From contig CACAIY010000013.1 of assembly GCA_902532675.1 (NCBI GenBank), positions 1 through 38,591 on the forward strand: a stretch of DNA of 38,591 bases, read 5' to 3'. Positions within the stretch are counted from its first letter, which is position 1, and each line of letters starts with the position of its first letter. The DNA is from an uncultured SAR86 cluster bacterium. Lineage in GTDB: Bacteria; Pseudomonadota; Gammaproteobacteria; Magnimaribacterales; Magnimaribacteraceae. A program made the translations under genes and the position numbers. Below, piece by piece: positions 1 to 8,565 of this stretch. Under the pieces are notes generated by a model. That model was given only the letters and a program-made list of their open reading frames with translations, ran no database searches and was not told the origin of the DNA.

Positions 1-404
1 AATTCGAAGACATGCACTTTATGTTTCAAAAAGAATTTGGTGAAAGACTTTCTGCTGAACCTAGTAATAAAAGCTATGGAAGAATATCTGTACTTACTCA
101 ATATCTAACGGAATTAGATACCACTCTTTATCTCGAACCGGAAAGCTTTAAACCTAGACCGAGTGTAGAAAGTGTGTTTATTAAATTTATCCCTATAAAA
201 GATAGACACTTCTTATCTCCGGTTTCAATAAAATTACAAGAAGTCACCAAGGAAGCTTTTATGCACAGAAGGAAAATGATAGGGAAATCTCTAAAGAAGA
301 TTTTGACCTCTGAACAACTAGATAAATTGGATATAGATTTATCTTTAAGACCAGAAAATATATCTGTGAACGACTACATTAGAATTGCCAAAGCTTTAAT
401 CTAA
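1..404 (+). CDS. rsmA: 16S rRNA dimethyladenosine transferase, C-terminal part (5' end outside window)
   Basis: This is the C-terminal part of RsmA/KsgA, which dimethylates two adjacent adenosines near the 3' end of 16S rRNA during 30S assembly. The frame is open from base 3, so the start lies upstream of the window. Visible family signatures are DMHFMFQKE followed by a YGRxSVLTQY segment, a proline-rich FKPRPSVES stretch, and the C-terminal helical domain with EAFMHRRK and LRPENISVNDY. All of these line up with the end of E. coli KsgA as I recall it. The stop codon abuts the apaH start with no spacer, and ksgA next to apaH is a standard gammaproteobacterial arrangement. The apaG gene that lies between them in E. 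coli is absent here. Confidence 0.95.
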   Translation, partial: FEDMHFMFQKEFGERLSAEPSNKSYGRISVLTQYLTELDTTLYLEPESFKPRPSVESVFIKFIPIKDRHFLSPVSIKLQEVTKEAFMHRRKMIGKSLKKILTSEQLDKLDIDLSLRPENISVNDYIRIAKALI

Positions 405-1238
405 ATGGCAAATTACGCAATTGGTGATATTCAGGGCTGTTTCGATGAATTGATGAATTTATTGCATAAAATTAAATTTAAAACAGACAGAGATCAATTA
501 TGGATATGCGGAGACTTAATAAACAGAGGTCCTAAGTCTCTTGAAAGTTTAGAATTTTTGTATTCTGTTCGTGAAAATTGCTTTATAACTCTTGGCAATC
601 ACGACCTTCATTTCTTAGCTGTAGCCGAAAAAGTTATTGAAATATCTGACTCAGATACATTTCAAGAAATCCTTGAAAACAGGAATCTTGATATTTACCT
701 TAATTGGATCAAAGAATTGCCCTTCTACCATATAGGTAAGATAAAAAATAATGGTAAAACTAGATCATACGTAATGACTCATGCTGGAATCCCGCCTCAT
801 TGGACTATAGAAGATCTGAAAAAATACTCTCAAGAATTATATGAAACCTTACAGGGTCCAGAGGCATTAAATCTTCTTAAAAATATGTATGGCAATGAAC
901 CAAATCATCCTTCCAAGTGTGTTACTGAAATGGAAAGATTGCGTTTAAATATAAATTACCTTACTCGTATGAGATTCTGTTCAAGAGATGGTTCCTTGGA
1001 TCTAAAACACAAAGGAAAGGCAACAGATGCACCTTCAGGAATGAAGCCTTGGTTTGAATGGAATTTAAAGATTTTGCAAGATCCTATTAATTTACTCTTC
1101 GGCCATTGGGCTGCCTTGGAAGGTGTTACAGGGAGAAAGAACATTACTGCACTTGATACAGGTTGCGTTTGGGGTAAAAAATTAAGCGCTTTAAGATTAG
1201 AAGATAATCGAATCTTTTCTTGTAATAAGATAAATTAG
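405..1238 (+). CDS. apaH: Bis(5'-nucleosyl)-tetraphosphatase, symmetrical
   Basis: ApaH hydrolyses diadenosine tetraphosphate symmetrically to two ADP and also removes Np4N caps from RNA. At 277 residues it is close to the usual 280. The metallophosphoesterase motifs are in order: YAIGDIQGC at the N terminus (GDxxG), GDLINRGP (GDxxxRG), LGNHDLHFL (GNHD) and THAGIPP (H and GH-type ligands). FGHWAALEG near the C terminus completes the metal site. The start is the ATG directly after the rsmA stop codon, so translation is probably coupled. The gene belongs to the rsmA-apaH-cca-folM run. Confidence 0.96.
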   Translation: MANYAIGDIQGCFDELMNLLHKIKFKTDRDQLWICGDLINRGPKSLESLEFLYSVRENCFITLGNHDLHFLAVAEKVIEISDSDTFQEILENRNLDIYLNWIKELPFYHIGKIKNNGKTRSYVMTHAGIPPHWTIEDLKKYSQELYETLQGPEALNLLKNMYGNEPNHPSKCVTEMERLRLNINYLTRMRFCSRDGSLDLKHKGKATDAPSGMKPWFEWNLKILQDPINLLFGHWAALEGVTGRKNITALDTGCVWGKKLSALRLEDNRIFSCNKIN

Positions 1239-1242
1239 CAAT

Positions 1243-2313
1243 ATGAAAGTCTATTTAGTTGGAGGAGCTGTTAGAGACTCCTTATTAGGTTTACCTTTTC
1301 ATGAGAAGGATTGGGTTGTTGTTGGTGCAACAAAAGAAGAGCTAATTAAAAAAGGGTATAAACAGATTGGAAAAGACTTCCCGGTATTTCTTCATCCAGA
1401 AACTAAAGAAGAATATGCTTTAGCAAGAAAAGAAAGGAAAACTGGAGCTGGTCATAAAGCGTTCAGCTTTGAATTTGATAAAAACGTAAGCTTAGAAGAA
1501 GACCTTGAAAGACGGGACATAACCATCAATGCGATTGCGCAAGATGAAGAAGGAAATTTTATTGATCCTTATAATGGTCATCAAGATATAGAAGACAAAA
1601 TAATTAGGAAAGTTTCTAGTGCTTTCAAGGAAGACCCTTTACGAGTCTTAAGGGTTGCTAGATTTGCAGCAAAATTAAAGAAACTCGGATTCACAATAGA
1701 AGAAGACACAAAGACAGAAATTAAGAATATTGTAAATTCTGGTGAATTAAAAACATTAAGTAAAGAAAGAATCTGGATGGAAACACACAAAGCATTAGAG
1801 ACTGATAACCCTGAAACTTACTTTGATGCAATAAATGAATGTGGTGCTTTAAATCAGATATGTGCCTTAAACAGTATTGATACGAATTATCTTTCAAGGG
1901 CCGGGAAAGAAGAAACAGATACAGCCTTTAGGTGGGCTTGTTTAGTATCTCCTAGTCCATTAGTTGAAGAAATAAATAATGCTTTTAATGCACCAAAAGA
2001 ATTTAAAGAAATCTCGATCATATGTAATCAAATAATTGCTTTTAAAGGATTAAGTTCTATAAATGCGGAAGATATTATGGAACTAGCAGACAAAACAGAT
2101 ATATACAGAAAAGAGGTAAGATTTCTAAAAGCAGAAGAAGCATCGACTTTTTGCACTAACAGTAGTTTTAAGAAAGAATTAAATTGGAGTGATCTAGTTA
2201 AGTGTATAAACAATATAAAAGCATCAACTAATCTTCAAGAGGGTAACTTAATAGCTGAAAAATTAAAGAAAGATCGGCTTGAAGCAGTCGAGCTTTACCT
2301 GTCAAAGTCATGA
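1243..2313 (+). CDS. cca: CCA-adding tRNA nucleotidyltransferase
   Basis: The enzyme adds or repairs the 3' CCA of tRNAs. The class II polymerase head is well conserved: [12 protein letters not shown] at the N terminus, [10 protein letters not shown] (metal-binding pair Glu21/Asp23, where E. coli has Asp/Asp), [19 protein letters not shown] and [14 protein letters not shown]. The C-terminal half is odd. The protein has 356 residues against about 412 in E. coli, and the region that aligns with the HD-domain motif (CHDLGKG in E. coli) reads ACLVSPSPL, so the phosphohydrolase residues are gone. The gene starts 4 bases after apaH and overlaps the next gene by ATGA. The polymerase function is well supported; phosphohydrolase activity is not expected. 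Confidence 0.95.
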   Translation: MKVYLVGGAVRDSLLGLPFHEKDWVVVGATKEELIKKGYKQIGKDFPVFLHPETKEEYALARKERKTGAGHKAFSFEFDKNVSLEEDLERRDITINAIAQDEEGNFIDPYNGHQDIEDKIIRKVSSAFKEDPLRVLRVARFAAKLKKLGFTIEEDTKTEIKNIVNSGELKTLSKERIWMETHKALETDNPETYFDAINECGALNQICALNSIDTNYLSRAGKEETDTAFRWACLVSPSPLVEEINNAFNAPKEFKEISIICNQIIAFKGLSSINAEDIMELADKTDIYRKEVRFLKAEEASTFCTNSSFKKELNWSDLVKCINNIKASTNLQEGNLIAEKLKKDRLEAVELYLSKS

Positions 2314-3041
2314 AAGATAAATTTGTTCTAATTACAGGTGGTGCGAAAAGAATTGGAGCGACAACAGCAAGATACCTCCATGAGAAAGGTTTCAACATAA
2401 TCCTTCATTACAATAATTCTGAAACGGAAGCTAAAACTATGGAAAAAGAGCTAAACAAGATCCGAAAGAATTCTTGTTTGGTAATTAAAGCAAATTTTAA
2501 CTCTGATACTTCTATTGATGAACTTGTAGCCAAAGTTAACGAAATAACTAATACCTTAGAAGTTTTAGTCAATAATGCTTCGAGTTTTTATCCAACTCCT
2601 TTAGATAACGCTTCCTTAAACGAATGGAGGGACTTGACTGATACTAATGCAACTACACCTCTATTCTTAACCCAAGCCTTATTGCGTCATCTAAAAAAAG
2701 GGAAAGGTTGTGTAGTAAATATCTCCGATAGTTTAGTAAAGAATGGTATTAAAGATTACAGCTTATATTCAGCGGCTAAGTCTGCACTAGAAGGAATTAC
2801 TAAGTCATTGGCTAAAGAACTTGCCCCAGAAGTTAGAGTTAATGGGATTGCCCCTGGTGCAATCCTATGGCCTGATGACAAAGATTTATCAGATCAAGAA
2901 AAGGAATCCATCCTAAAAAAAGTGGCCATAGGAAGGATAGGTAAACCAGAAGATATTGCCTCTTCAATATTTTTTCTTACGCAATCTAAATATATAACTG
3001 GTCAGATAATTAATGTAGATGGCGGTAGATTTTCTTTTTAA
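2310..3041 (+). CDS. folM: Pteridine reductase / dihydromonapterin reductase-like SDR
   Basis: This is a short-chain dehydrogenase of 243 residues. The nucleotide-binding motif is TGGAKRIG, that is TGx3RxG, the arginine variant typical of pteridine reductase 1 and FolM rather than the usual TGx3GxG. NNAS, the catalytic YSLYSAAK (YxxxK) and the [11 protein letters not shown] loop agree with that subfamily. The likely reaction is NADPH-dependent reduction of dihydromonapterin or dihydrofolate. The gene overlaps cca by ATGA. folK and folB lie about 3.7 kb away on the other strand, which supports a pterin or folate role. The exact substrate cannot be read from the sequence, and a generic SDR remains possible. 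Confidence 0.8.
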   Translation: MKDKFVLITGGAKRIGATTARYLHEKGFNIILHYNNSETEAKTMEKELNKIRKNSCLVIKANFNSDTSIDELVAKVNEITNTLEVLVNNASSFYPTPLDNASLNEWRDLTDTNATTPLFLTQALLRHLKKGKGCVVNISDSLVKNGIKDYSLYSAAKSALEGITKSLAKELAPEVRVNGIAPGAILWPDDKDLSDQEKESILKKVAIGRIGKPEDIASSIFFLTQSKYITGQIINVDGGRFSF

Positions 3042-3071
3042 AATATTTATTTAATTCTTTAAATTAACCCT

Positions 3072-3087
3072 TAAGTGGTTTAACTTA
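3072..3087 (+). promoter_or_regulatory. Small inverted repeat in front of the APH/MaoC/MFS cassette
   Basis: TAAGT, six bases, then ACTTA form a perfect 5-base inverted repeat, 7 bases before the start of the cassette's first gene. The 53-base gap it sits in is the only noncoding space at the head of the cassette. It could be an operator for a small repressor, but a 5-base repeat arises easily by chance in AT-rich DNA. Confidence 0.2.
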
Positions 3088-3094
3088 TCTATAT

Positions 3095-4147
3095 ATGGAA
3101 TTCAAAGAAAATGAGAACATAGGAACTATGCCAGTGCTGGAAAAGCACGCCATAGACTCAGAAGCACTTCAAGAGTATATGCAAACAAACATAAGCGGAT
3201 TTGATGGTAAGATTTCAATTGAAGAGTTTAAAGGGGGACAATCTAATCCCACTTACAAGGTAGTTACGCCTTCTAAATCTTATGTCTTAAGAAGAAAGCC
3301 TCCAGGCAAGCTCTTAAAGTCAGCTCATGCAGTTGATAGAGAATATAGAGTCATTACTGCCTTAAACCAGACAGATGTACCTGTACCTACTAGTTATGCA
3401 CTCTGTGAAGATGAAAGTATAATTGGGACTTCTTTTTACTTAATGGAATACATGGATGGAAGAGTCTTATGGGATGCTTCAATGAATGACCATTCCAAAG
3501 AAGAATCTTATGGTGTCTATTCATCAATGAACTCTACTATGGCTTCTCTTCATTCTGTTGACCCCTATGAAATAGGATTAGAAACTTTTGGGAAACCAGG
3601 CAATTATGTAGGAAGACAAGTATCCATATGGACCAAGCAATATCAAGACTCGGAAACAGAAGAAATTGAAGATATGAATAAATTGATTGAATGGTTGCCT
3701 GATAATTTGCCATCAGATAAGCCTCTAAGAATTGTTCATGGAGATTTTAGCCTTACGAACCTTATGATTCATAAGGAAAAACCAGATGTAATAGCTATTT
3801 TAGATTGGGAGCTATCTACCTTAGGAGACCCTTGTGCTGATTTTAGTTACCATTGTATGCAATATAGACTCAACCCCTTATTGGCAGATGAAAGTTACTG
3901 TAAAGAAAAAGGAATACCAACTGAAAAAGAATATGTTTCTATGTATATAGAAAAAAGTGGATTTGATCTTGAAAAAGAGTGGGAGCTATACATGGCCTAT
4001 AACTTATTTAAATCTGCTGGAATACTGCAAGGTATACTTGGAAGAGTAAGAGATGGCACAGCAGCGAATGAGAATGCTGAAGCTATGAGAGCAAGGGTAC
4101 GACCTTTAGCGGAAGGAGCTTGGAAATTAATTGAAGAAAATTTTTGA
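3095..4147 (+). CDS. APH-family phosphotransferase (ACAD10/11- and LvaA-like kinase)
   Basis: This is a 350-residue aminoglycoside-phosphotransferase-fold protein of the branch found beside acyl-CoA genes. The nucleotide-side motif is YVLRRKPPGKLL. The catalytic loop is IVHGDFSLTNLM (HGDxxxxN) and the metal-binding motif is AILDWELSTLGDP. Relatives include the kinase domains of human ACAD10/11 and Pseudomonas LvaA, which phosphorylate 4-hydroxyacyl-CoA intermediates. That substrate here is inference. No Shine-Dalgarno sequence is visible at the chosen ATG, and an internal ATG at 3128 is an alternative start. The two MaoC-type genes follow directly, which supports a role in acyl-CoA metabolism rather than antibiotic resistance. 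Confidence 0.8.
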   Translation: MEFKENENIGTMPVLEKHAIDSEALQEYMQTNISGFDGKISIEEFKGGQSNPTYKVVTPSKSYVLRRKPPGKLLKSAHAVDREYRVITALNQTDVPVPTSYALCEDESIIGTSFYLMEYMDGRVLWDASMNDHSKEESYGVYSSMNSTMASLHSVDPYEIGLETFGKPGNYVGRQVSIWTKQYQDSETEEIEDMNKLIEWLPDNLPSDKPLRIVHGDFSLTNLMIHKEKPDVIAILDWELSTLGDPCADFSYHCMQYRLNPLLADESYCKEKGIPTEKEYVSMYIEKSGFDLEKEWELYMAYNLFKSAGILQGILGRVRDGTAANENAEAMRARVRPLAEGAWKLIEENF

Positions 4148-4168
4148 AAAAATACATAAGGAGAGAAT

Positions 4169-4675
4169 ATGGCTATAGATAAATTTTTAGTTGAAGCAAG
4201 CCACATAATGATGTTTGCAAGATCAGTTGGAGATGCAAATCCTATATATCACGATGAAGAATACGCAAAAAAAACTGATGTAGGAGGAATAATTGCTCCC
4301 CCTACTTTTGCACAATCTAGTGCGCAATTTGATCCTAACTATTTCTTGAGACCTAAGATTGGTGGAGAAGGATGGTTTGGTTCAGGTAAGGAAGCATCTG
4401 GAGCTAAGCCTTCTTCTAGTTCTGGAGAAAGTGGCGGTGGTGGTGCAGCTATGGGCCTTCACGCGGAACAACACTTTGAATATCACCTGCCTGTGAAAGC
4501 TGGTGACGTATTAAGTGCTACAACAAAGCCAGGAAATACTTGGGAGAAAGAGAGTAAAAGAGCAGGAAAACTTAAATTCAGTGAAAGTGTAACTGAATAC
4601 AGAAACCAAGATGGTGATTTAGTAATAACAGCGACGGGTGTAGGGGTACAAACAGAAAGAGCTGTAGACAGTTAA
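4169..4675 (+). CDS. MaoC-type dehydratase, N-terminal-domain (FAS1-like) protein
   Basis: This 168-residue hot-dog-fold protein belongs to the MaoC N-terminal or FAS1-like dehydratase family. It begins with helices and FARSVGDANPIYHDEEYA, continues with IAPPTFAQ, and contains GLHAEQHFEYHLPVKAGD, typical of the family. A serine/glycine-rich segment (SSSSGESGGGG) sits near residues 87-97, just before GLHAEQ. The gene is preceded by AAGGAGAG and followed 10 bases later by a second MaoC protein. Such N-type plus C-type pairs form heteromeric enoyl-CoA hydratases, for example ChsH1/ChsH2 in actinobacterial steroid side-chain breakdown. The pairing is seen in the sequence; the substrate is unknown. 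Confidence 0.82.
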   Translation: MAIDKFLVEASHIMMFARSVGDANPIYHDEEYAKKTDVGGIIAPPTFAQSSAQFDPNYFLRPKIGGEGWFGSGKEASGAKPSSSSGESGGGGAAMGLHAEQHFEYHLPVKAGDVLSATTKPGNTWEKESKRAGKLKFSESVTEYRNQDGDLVITATGVGVQTERAVDS

Positions 4676-4685
4676 GGAGAAAAAT

Positions 4686-5105
4686 ATGTTAAAGGAAAGT
4701 GAAATTAAAATTGGTGATACTCATACTGCTACATTGGTAGAAGACCTAAAACGAACGCAAATAGTTCAATATGCTGGTGCTTCTGGTGATTACAACCCTC
4801 TCCATACAGATGAGATATTCACAACCCAGGTTGCTGGATACCCTAGTGTTTTTGCTCATGGAATGCTTTCAATGGGCTTAACAGGGACAATGCTTACTAA
4901 TTATGTTGGTGATGGAGCGCTTACAAAGTATGGGGTTAGATTTACAAACCAAGTTTGGCCCGGGGATACTCTGACTAGCACAGCTACTATTATAGATATA
5001 AGAGAACAGGACGGTGAAAGGGTTGTAGATCTTCAGATCGAAACAACCAATCAAAACGATATAGCAGTAATTACAGGAAATGCTACAGCAAAGATAGAGT
5101 CTTAA
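4686..5105 (+). CDS. MaoC-domain (R)-enoyl-CoA hydratase-like protein
   Basis: This 139-residue single hot-dog protein carries the catalytic hydratase motif YAGASGDYNPLHTD (GDxNPLH, with catalytic Asp and His) and FAHGMLSMGL, as in R-specific enoyl-CoA hydratases. It has an AAGGAGAAA ribosome site and lies 10 bases after the N-type partner, so the two products probably assemble together. The expected reaction is hydration or dehydration of a 2-enoyl/3-hydroxyacyl-CoA. Its place between an APH kinase and an MFS transporter suggests a dedicated catabolic route. Confidence 0.87.
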   Translation: MLKESEIKIGDTHTATLVEDLKRTQIVQYAGASGDYNPLHTDEIFTTQVAGYPSVFAHGMLSMGLTGTMLTNYVGDGALTKYGVRFTNQVWPGDTLTSTATIIDIREQDGERVVDLQIETTNQNDIAVITGNATAKIES

Positions 5106-5133
5106 CTCTTAAAAGCTCGAACCAAAAGGAAAA

Positions 5134-6717
5134 ATGTCAGATAAAGATAATTCTGCTGTAGGTGGTCGACACGCGAAAATTGCGTTGGGCCTATTGGTTA
5201 TTGTTTACATCTTTAATTTTGTAGATAGGCAGATTATTTCAATCCTTGCTGAAGATATTAAGGCTGATTTAGGAATATCTAATAGCGATATCGGGTTCCT
5301 ATTTGGTACAGCATTTGGTGTGTTTTATTCCGTGGTAGGCATACCAATGGGAAAATTAGCTGACTCTTGGAACAGAAAGAACCTTATCAGTATTGGATTG
5401 GCTTTTTGGAGCCTGATGACCGCTCTTTCTGGAACTGCCAAGTCCTTTTTAAGTCTCTCCATATACAGATTTGGAGTTGGCATAGGAGAATCCACTGCTA
5501 CCCCTTCGGCCTATTCTCTACTATCTGATTATTTCTCTCCCAAGGTAAGAGCAACGGTTTTATCAATATACTCTAGCGGTCTATATATAGGAGCGGCAAT
5601 AGGATTGTTTTTAGGTGGTTGGATTTTAGATACTTGGAACTCAGCTTACCCCGATCCATCGAATGCTCCTTTCGGTTTAAAAGGTTGGCAAGCAGCTTTT
5701 ATGGGAGTCGGTCTTCCAGGTATTTTACTTTCTATAATTACGTTCATATTTATAAAAGAGCCAATTAGAGGTATGAGCGAAGGAATTGTCACAGAGCCTA
5801 GTAAAGAACCTTTCAAGGACACTTTTAAGGAATTTATTGGATTAACACCTTTATCATTTATTGGTAGACAAGACCTAGCGAGAACTCTGATAATCAACCT
5901 ATTAATTGCTTCCACTATCTTTCTTGTTTGTTTTTTACTGTATCAATTAACTGAAGACTTTTTGCAATGGGTAGCATGGGGAATTGGTGCCTATTTAGTT
6001 TGCACTTGGATACAAAGCTTAAGGGAGCGGGACCCAGTAGCTTTTAATTTAATGTTCAGAAGTAAAGCTATAGTTTATTCCTTTATATCTTTCCCATGTA
6101 TTCCTTTTGTTGGCTATGCTTATTCAGCATTTACCCCACCTTTCTATATTAACTATCATGGAATGACAGCTTTAGAAATTGGAACGTTTATTGGTTTGGT
6201 AACTGCCGTTGGGTCATTTATTGGAGTGATAGGAGGGGGTTACTTTGGGGATAAACTTAAAGAAAAGTATGTAGGCGGTAGATTATATGTAATCTTTGGT
6301 GGAGGGATAGTGGTGACTGCTCTTGGCTGTTTAGGCATGATTTATACAGAGTCTAAAAATGTATCCATAGTATTTAACTTTATTTACCACATAGGCAGTT
6401 CTGTATATGTAGGATGCGCTGCGACTACGGTCACTAATCTTGTGCTGCCAAGAATGAGAGCAATGGCAGGAGCGTTTTTCATTCTGACCCTTAGCATGAT
6501 TGGGCTTGCATTAGGACCCTACACTTTAGGTAGAATTGCTGACTTCTTTATAGATTCTCAAGGTTATGCTTCAGGGGACGCTATGCAAACTTCAATGGCA
6601 ATAATTTTATTAATCTTAGTAATACCTTGTATAACTCTTTTCATGGCTGTCAAACACCTCAAGGAGGATGAAGAGTCAGTTACTGAAAGAGCTAGAGAAT
6701 TAGGTGAAAATATTTAA
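5134..6717 (+). CDS. Spinster-like MFS transporter
   Basis: This 527-residue polytopic membrane protein has major facilitator signatures. The first helix ends in FVDRQIISILAEDIKADLG, as in spinster/SpnS-type transporters. GKLADSWNRKNLI fits the conserved MFS loop 2-3 motif, and RFGVGIGESTATPSAYSLL fits helices 4-5. A second half begins near residue 330 (YINYHGMTALEIGTFIG). About twelve hydrophobic stretches are visible. It closes the APH/MaoC/MaoC cassette, 28 bases after the second MaoC gene, with AAGGAAAA before the ATG. I infer that it imports the cassette's substrate. The stop codon is interlocked with that of folK on the other strand. Confidence 0.88.
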   Translation: MSDKDNSAVGGRHAKIALGLLVIVYIFNFVDRQIISILAEDIKADLGISNSDIGFLFGTAFGVFYSVVGIPMGKLADSWNRKNLISIGLAFWSLMTALSGTAKSFLSLSIYRFGVGIGESTATPSAYSLLSDYFSPKVRATVLSIYSSGLYIGAAIGLFLGGWILDTWNSAYPDPSNAPFGLKGWQAAFMGVGLPGILLSIITFIFIKEPIRGMSEGIVTEPSKEPFKDTFKEFIGLTPLSFIGRQDLARTLIINLLIASTIFLVCFLLYQLTEDFLQWVAWGIGAYLVCTWIQSLRERDPVAFNLMFRSKAIVYSFISFPCIPFVGYAYSAFTPPFYINYHGMTALEIGTFIGLVTAVGSFIGVIGGGYFGDKLKEKYVGGRLYVIFGGGIVVTALGCLGMIYTESKNVSIVFNFIYHIGSSVYVGCAATTVTNLVLPRMRAMAGAFFILTLSMIGLALGPYTLGRIADFFIDSQGYASGDAMQTSMAIILLILVIPCITLFMAVKHLKEDEESVTERARELGENI

Positions 6718-7166
6718 TCCGCCTTCAATTGTTTCAATAGTTCTGAAAAAGGTATTTTAGAAACTGGGTGAAGCAATTCTCCAGCTATTTCTGCTAAAGG
6801 CTCAAGAACAAATAGATAATCTTCTATGTCTTTACTGGGTATATCAAAATCATCCTCTTCAAAAATATGATCTCCATAAAGAATTATATCTAAATCAATA
6901 ACCCTATTAGACATGCCCTTCTGATCTTGGGTTCTGCCCATCTTCAGCTCAATATGTTTTAAGTGCTTCCGTAGTTCTGTTGCTAAGAGATTTGTTTTAA
7001 AGCCTGCTACACAGTTGATAAAATTATTCCCTTCAAAACCTTCAGCATTAGTTTCATATAGTTTTGAGTAGATACAGTCAAAAAGCTTATCTAAAAAGCC
7101 CATAGCAATCTTTATATTTTCCTTAGGATTTATATTGCTGCCAATACTGACAAAGACTTGATGCAT
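6714..7166 (-). CDS. folK: 6-hydroxymethyl-7,8-dihydropterin pyrophosphokinase
   Basis: FolK transfers pyrophosphate from ATP to 6-hydroxymethyl-dihydropterin in folate synthesis. At 150 residues it has normal length. Motifs are FVSIGSNINPKEN at the N terminus, ELKMGRTQD, and the signature SNRVIDLDIILYGD (RxxDxDI), followed by a conserved PLAEIAGELLHP segment. Its ATG overlaps the folB stop codon as TAATG, so the two are translationally coupled. At the other end it shares TTAA with the stop codon of the MFS gene. Confidence 0.95.
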   Translation of the reverse strand: MHQVFVSIGSNINPKENIKIAMGFLDKLFDCIYSKLYETNAEGFEGNNFINCVAGFKTNLLATELRKHLKHIELKMGRTQDQKGMSNRVIDLDIILYGDHIFEEDDFDIPSKDIEDYLFVLEPLAEIAGELLHPVSKIPFSELLKQLKAD

Positions 7167-7513
7167 TAGGGCCTGCTAATTCTTATACCAACTGATTCCG
7201 AGCCTCTCATGGCACCTGGTTTAGTTACAGAAACTATTAAACTAGAAACAGGAAACTCTTTTAAAACTAGTTTTGCTATTTGCTCGGCAAGCCTTTCAAC
7301 CAGTTTATATTTAGATTTTTCAACGAAAGCGGTTATTCTCTTTCCTACCTTTTTATAATCAAGTGCATCTTTAATATCGTCAGACTTAGCAGCCTTTGTA
7401 TTATCAAATTCCATTTCAAGGTCAATTGAAACAACCTGTCTAACCTCTCTCTCCCAATCAAAGATACCTATAATTGTTTCTACTTGAAGGTTATTTATAA
7501 AAACTTTATCCAT
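7166..7513 (-). CDS. folB: Dihydroneopterin aldolase
   Basis: FolB converts 7,8-dihydroneopterin to 6-hydroxymethyl-dihydropterin and glycolaldehyde, the step before FolK. The product, MDKVFINNLQVETIIGIFDW and onward, carries the family signature VETIIGIFDWERE, the catalytic lysine region FPVSSLIVSVTKPGAMRGSESVG, and a typical length of 115 residues. I chose the ATG at 7513. It lies one base after the tsaD stop codon, while a longer frame would run into tsaD and add unrelated residues. The order tsaD-folB-folK gives a tight three-gene unit. Confidence 0.93.
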   Translation of the reverse strand: MDKVFINNLQVETIIGIFDWEREVRQVVSIDLEMEFDNTKAAKSDDIKDALDYKKVGKRITAFVEKSKYKLVERLAEQIAKLVLKEFPVSSLIVSVTKPGAMRGSESVGIRISRP

Positions 7514-7514
7514 A

Positions 7515-8516
7515 TCACAACTCCGATAAAGGCCACTTTGGTCGAACAAGATCATTTTTAGCCAGATTACTATTGCTCAAATAAAAACTTCCAGCAAAAG
7601 CAACCATTGCTCCATTATCAGTGCAGCGTTCAAGAGGTGGAAAATATATTTTATTATCCTTAAGGCCTTCAACCAACTTCTTTCTTATATATTTATTTGA
7701 AGCAACCCCTCCTCCAATAACCAGCTCATTTTGTTTAGTTTCTTCTAATGCTTTTTTTGATTTGATCAAAAGAGTATCAGCAACGGCGTCTTGAAAAGAA
7801 GCAGCAATATTAGCCTTAATCTGTTTATTTATAACTTTAGTGTCCTTAAGAGCATAAAAGACTGCTGTCTTCAGTCCGCTGAAGCTAAAATCTAGATTGT
7901 TTTTATTAGTCATAGGTCTTGGGAAACTAAAAGCAGAAGAATCTCCAGATTTAGCAAGCTTCTCTATTAAAGGTCCTCCTGGATATCCTAGTTCTAGGAG
8001 TTTAGATACTTTATCAAAAGCCTCTCCAACAGCGTCATCAATAGTTTGTCCTACTATGTCATACGAACCCAACTCTTTTGCATTTATTAAAAGGCAATGC
8101 CCGCCTGATATAAGCAAGGTAAGAAAAGGGAATTTTGGAGCAGGATCTTCTAAAAGATTTATTAGCAAGTGTGCTTCCATATGATGAATTGCTATAGAAG
8201 GTATCTTCAGGCTAAAGGCGAGTGATTTAGCCATAGAAGCTCCTATTAGGAGAGGACCTCTTAAACCAGGTCCTGCTGTATAAGCTATGCCATCTAAATC
8301 TTTAAATTCAAGCTCAGCTTCATCTAAGGTAAGCTTAATTAGAGGTATTATTTTAATTAAATGATCTCTAGAAGCCAGTTCAGGAACTACGCCTCCATAC
8401 TCTGCATGTTTAGAGGCTTGGCTAAATAATTGCTCTGAAATAATAGATTGCTTTTCAGTATTATAAATAGCAATGCCCGTTTCATCACAAGATGTTTCGA
8501 TTCCTAAAATATTCAT
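7515..8516 (-). CDS. tsaD: tRNA N6-adenosine threonylcarbamoyltransferase
   Basis: TsaD transfers threonylcarbamoyl to A37 of ANN-reading tRNAs, acting with TsaB and TsaE. The 333-residue ASKHA-fold protein shows ILGIETSCDETG at the start, the metal-binding HHMEAH at residues 111-116, LISGGHCLL, and a late ERCTDNGAMVA motif. Length and motifs are standard. It is the first gene of the leftward tsaD-folB-folK unit and is divergent from rpsU, the usual neighbour of tsaD in gammaproteobacteria. Confidence 0.97.
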   Translation of the reverse strand: MNILGIETSCDETGIAIYNTEKQSIISEQLFSQASKHAEYGGVVPELASRDHLIKIIPLIKLTLDEAELEFKDLDGIAYTAGPGLRGPLLIGASMAKSLAFSLKIPSIAIHHMEAHLLINLLEDPAPKFPFLTLLISGGHCLLINAKELGSYDIVGQTIDDAVGEAFDKVSKLLELGYPGGPLIEKLAKSGDSSAFSFPRPMTNKNNLDFSFSGLKTAVFYALKDTKVINKQIKANIAASFQDAVADTLLIKSKKALEETKQNELVIGGGVASNKYIRKKLVEGLKDNKIYFPPLERCTDNGAMVAFAGSFYLSNSNLAKNDLVRPKWPLSEL

Positions 8517-8535
8517 TTTTGATTGATTTAAGCTA

Positions 8536-8548
8536 TTTTCGTCGAAAA
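8536..8548. repeat. 13-base palindrome between tsaD and rpsU
   Basis: TTTTCG-T-CGAAAA lies in the tsaD/rpsU divergent gap, 20 bases from the tsaD start. It is perfect but short. It could be an operator serving either gene; nothing else supports that. Confidence 0.3.
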
Positions 8549-8565
8549 TTAAAAAAAAGAAAGAC

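Noticed and set aside
3095-4147. Antibiotic-resistance phosphotransferase
   Set aside because: Although the fold is APH-like, the sequence and the MaoC neighbours fit the acyl-CoA-associated branch; nothing suggests aminoglycoside binding.
7514-7555. A 14-codon upstream extension of folB
   Set aside because: It would lie inside tsaD. The ATG at 7513, one base after the tsaD stop codon, gives the usual FolB start and length.
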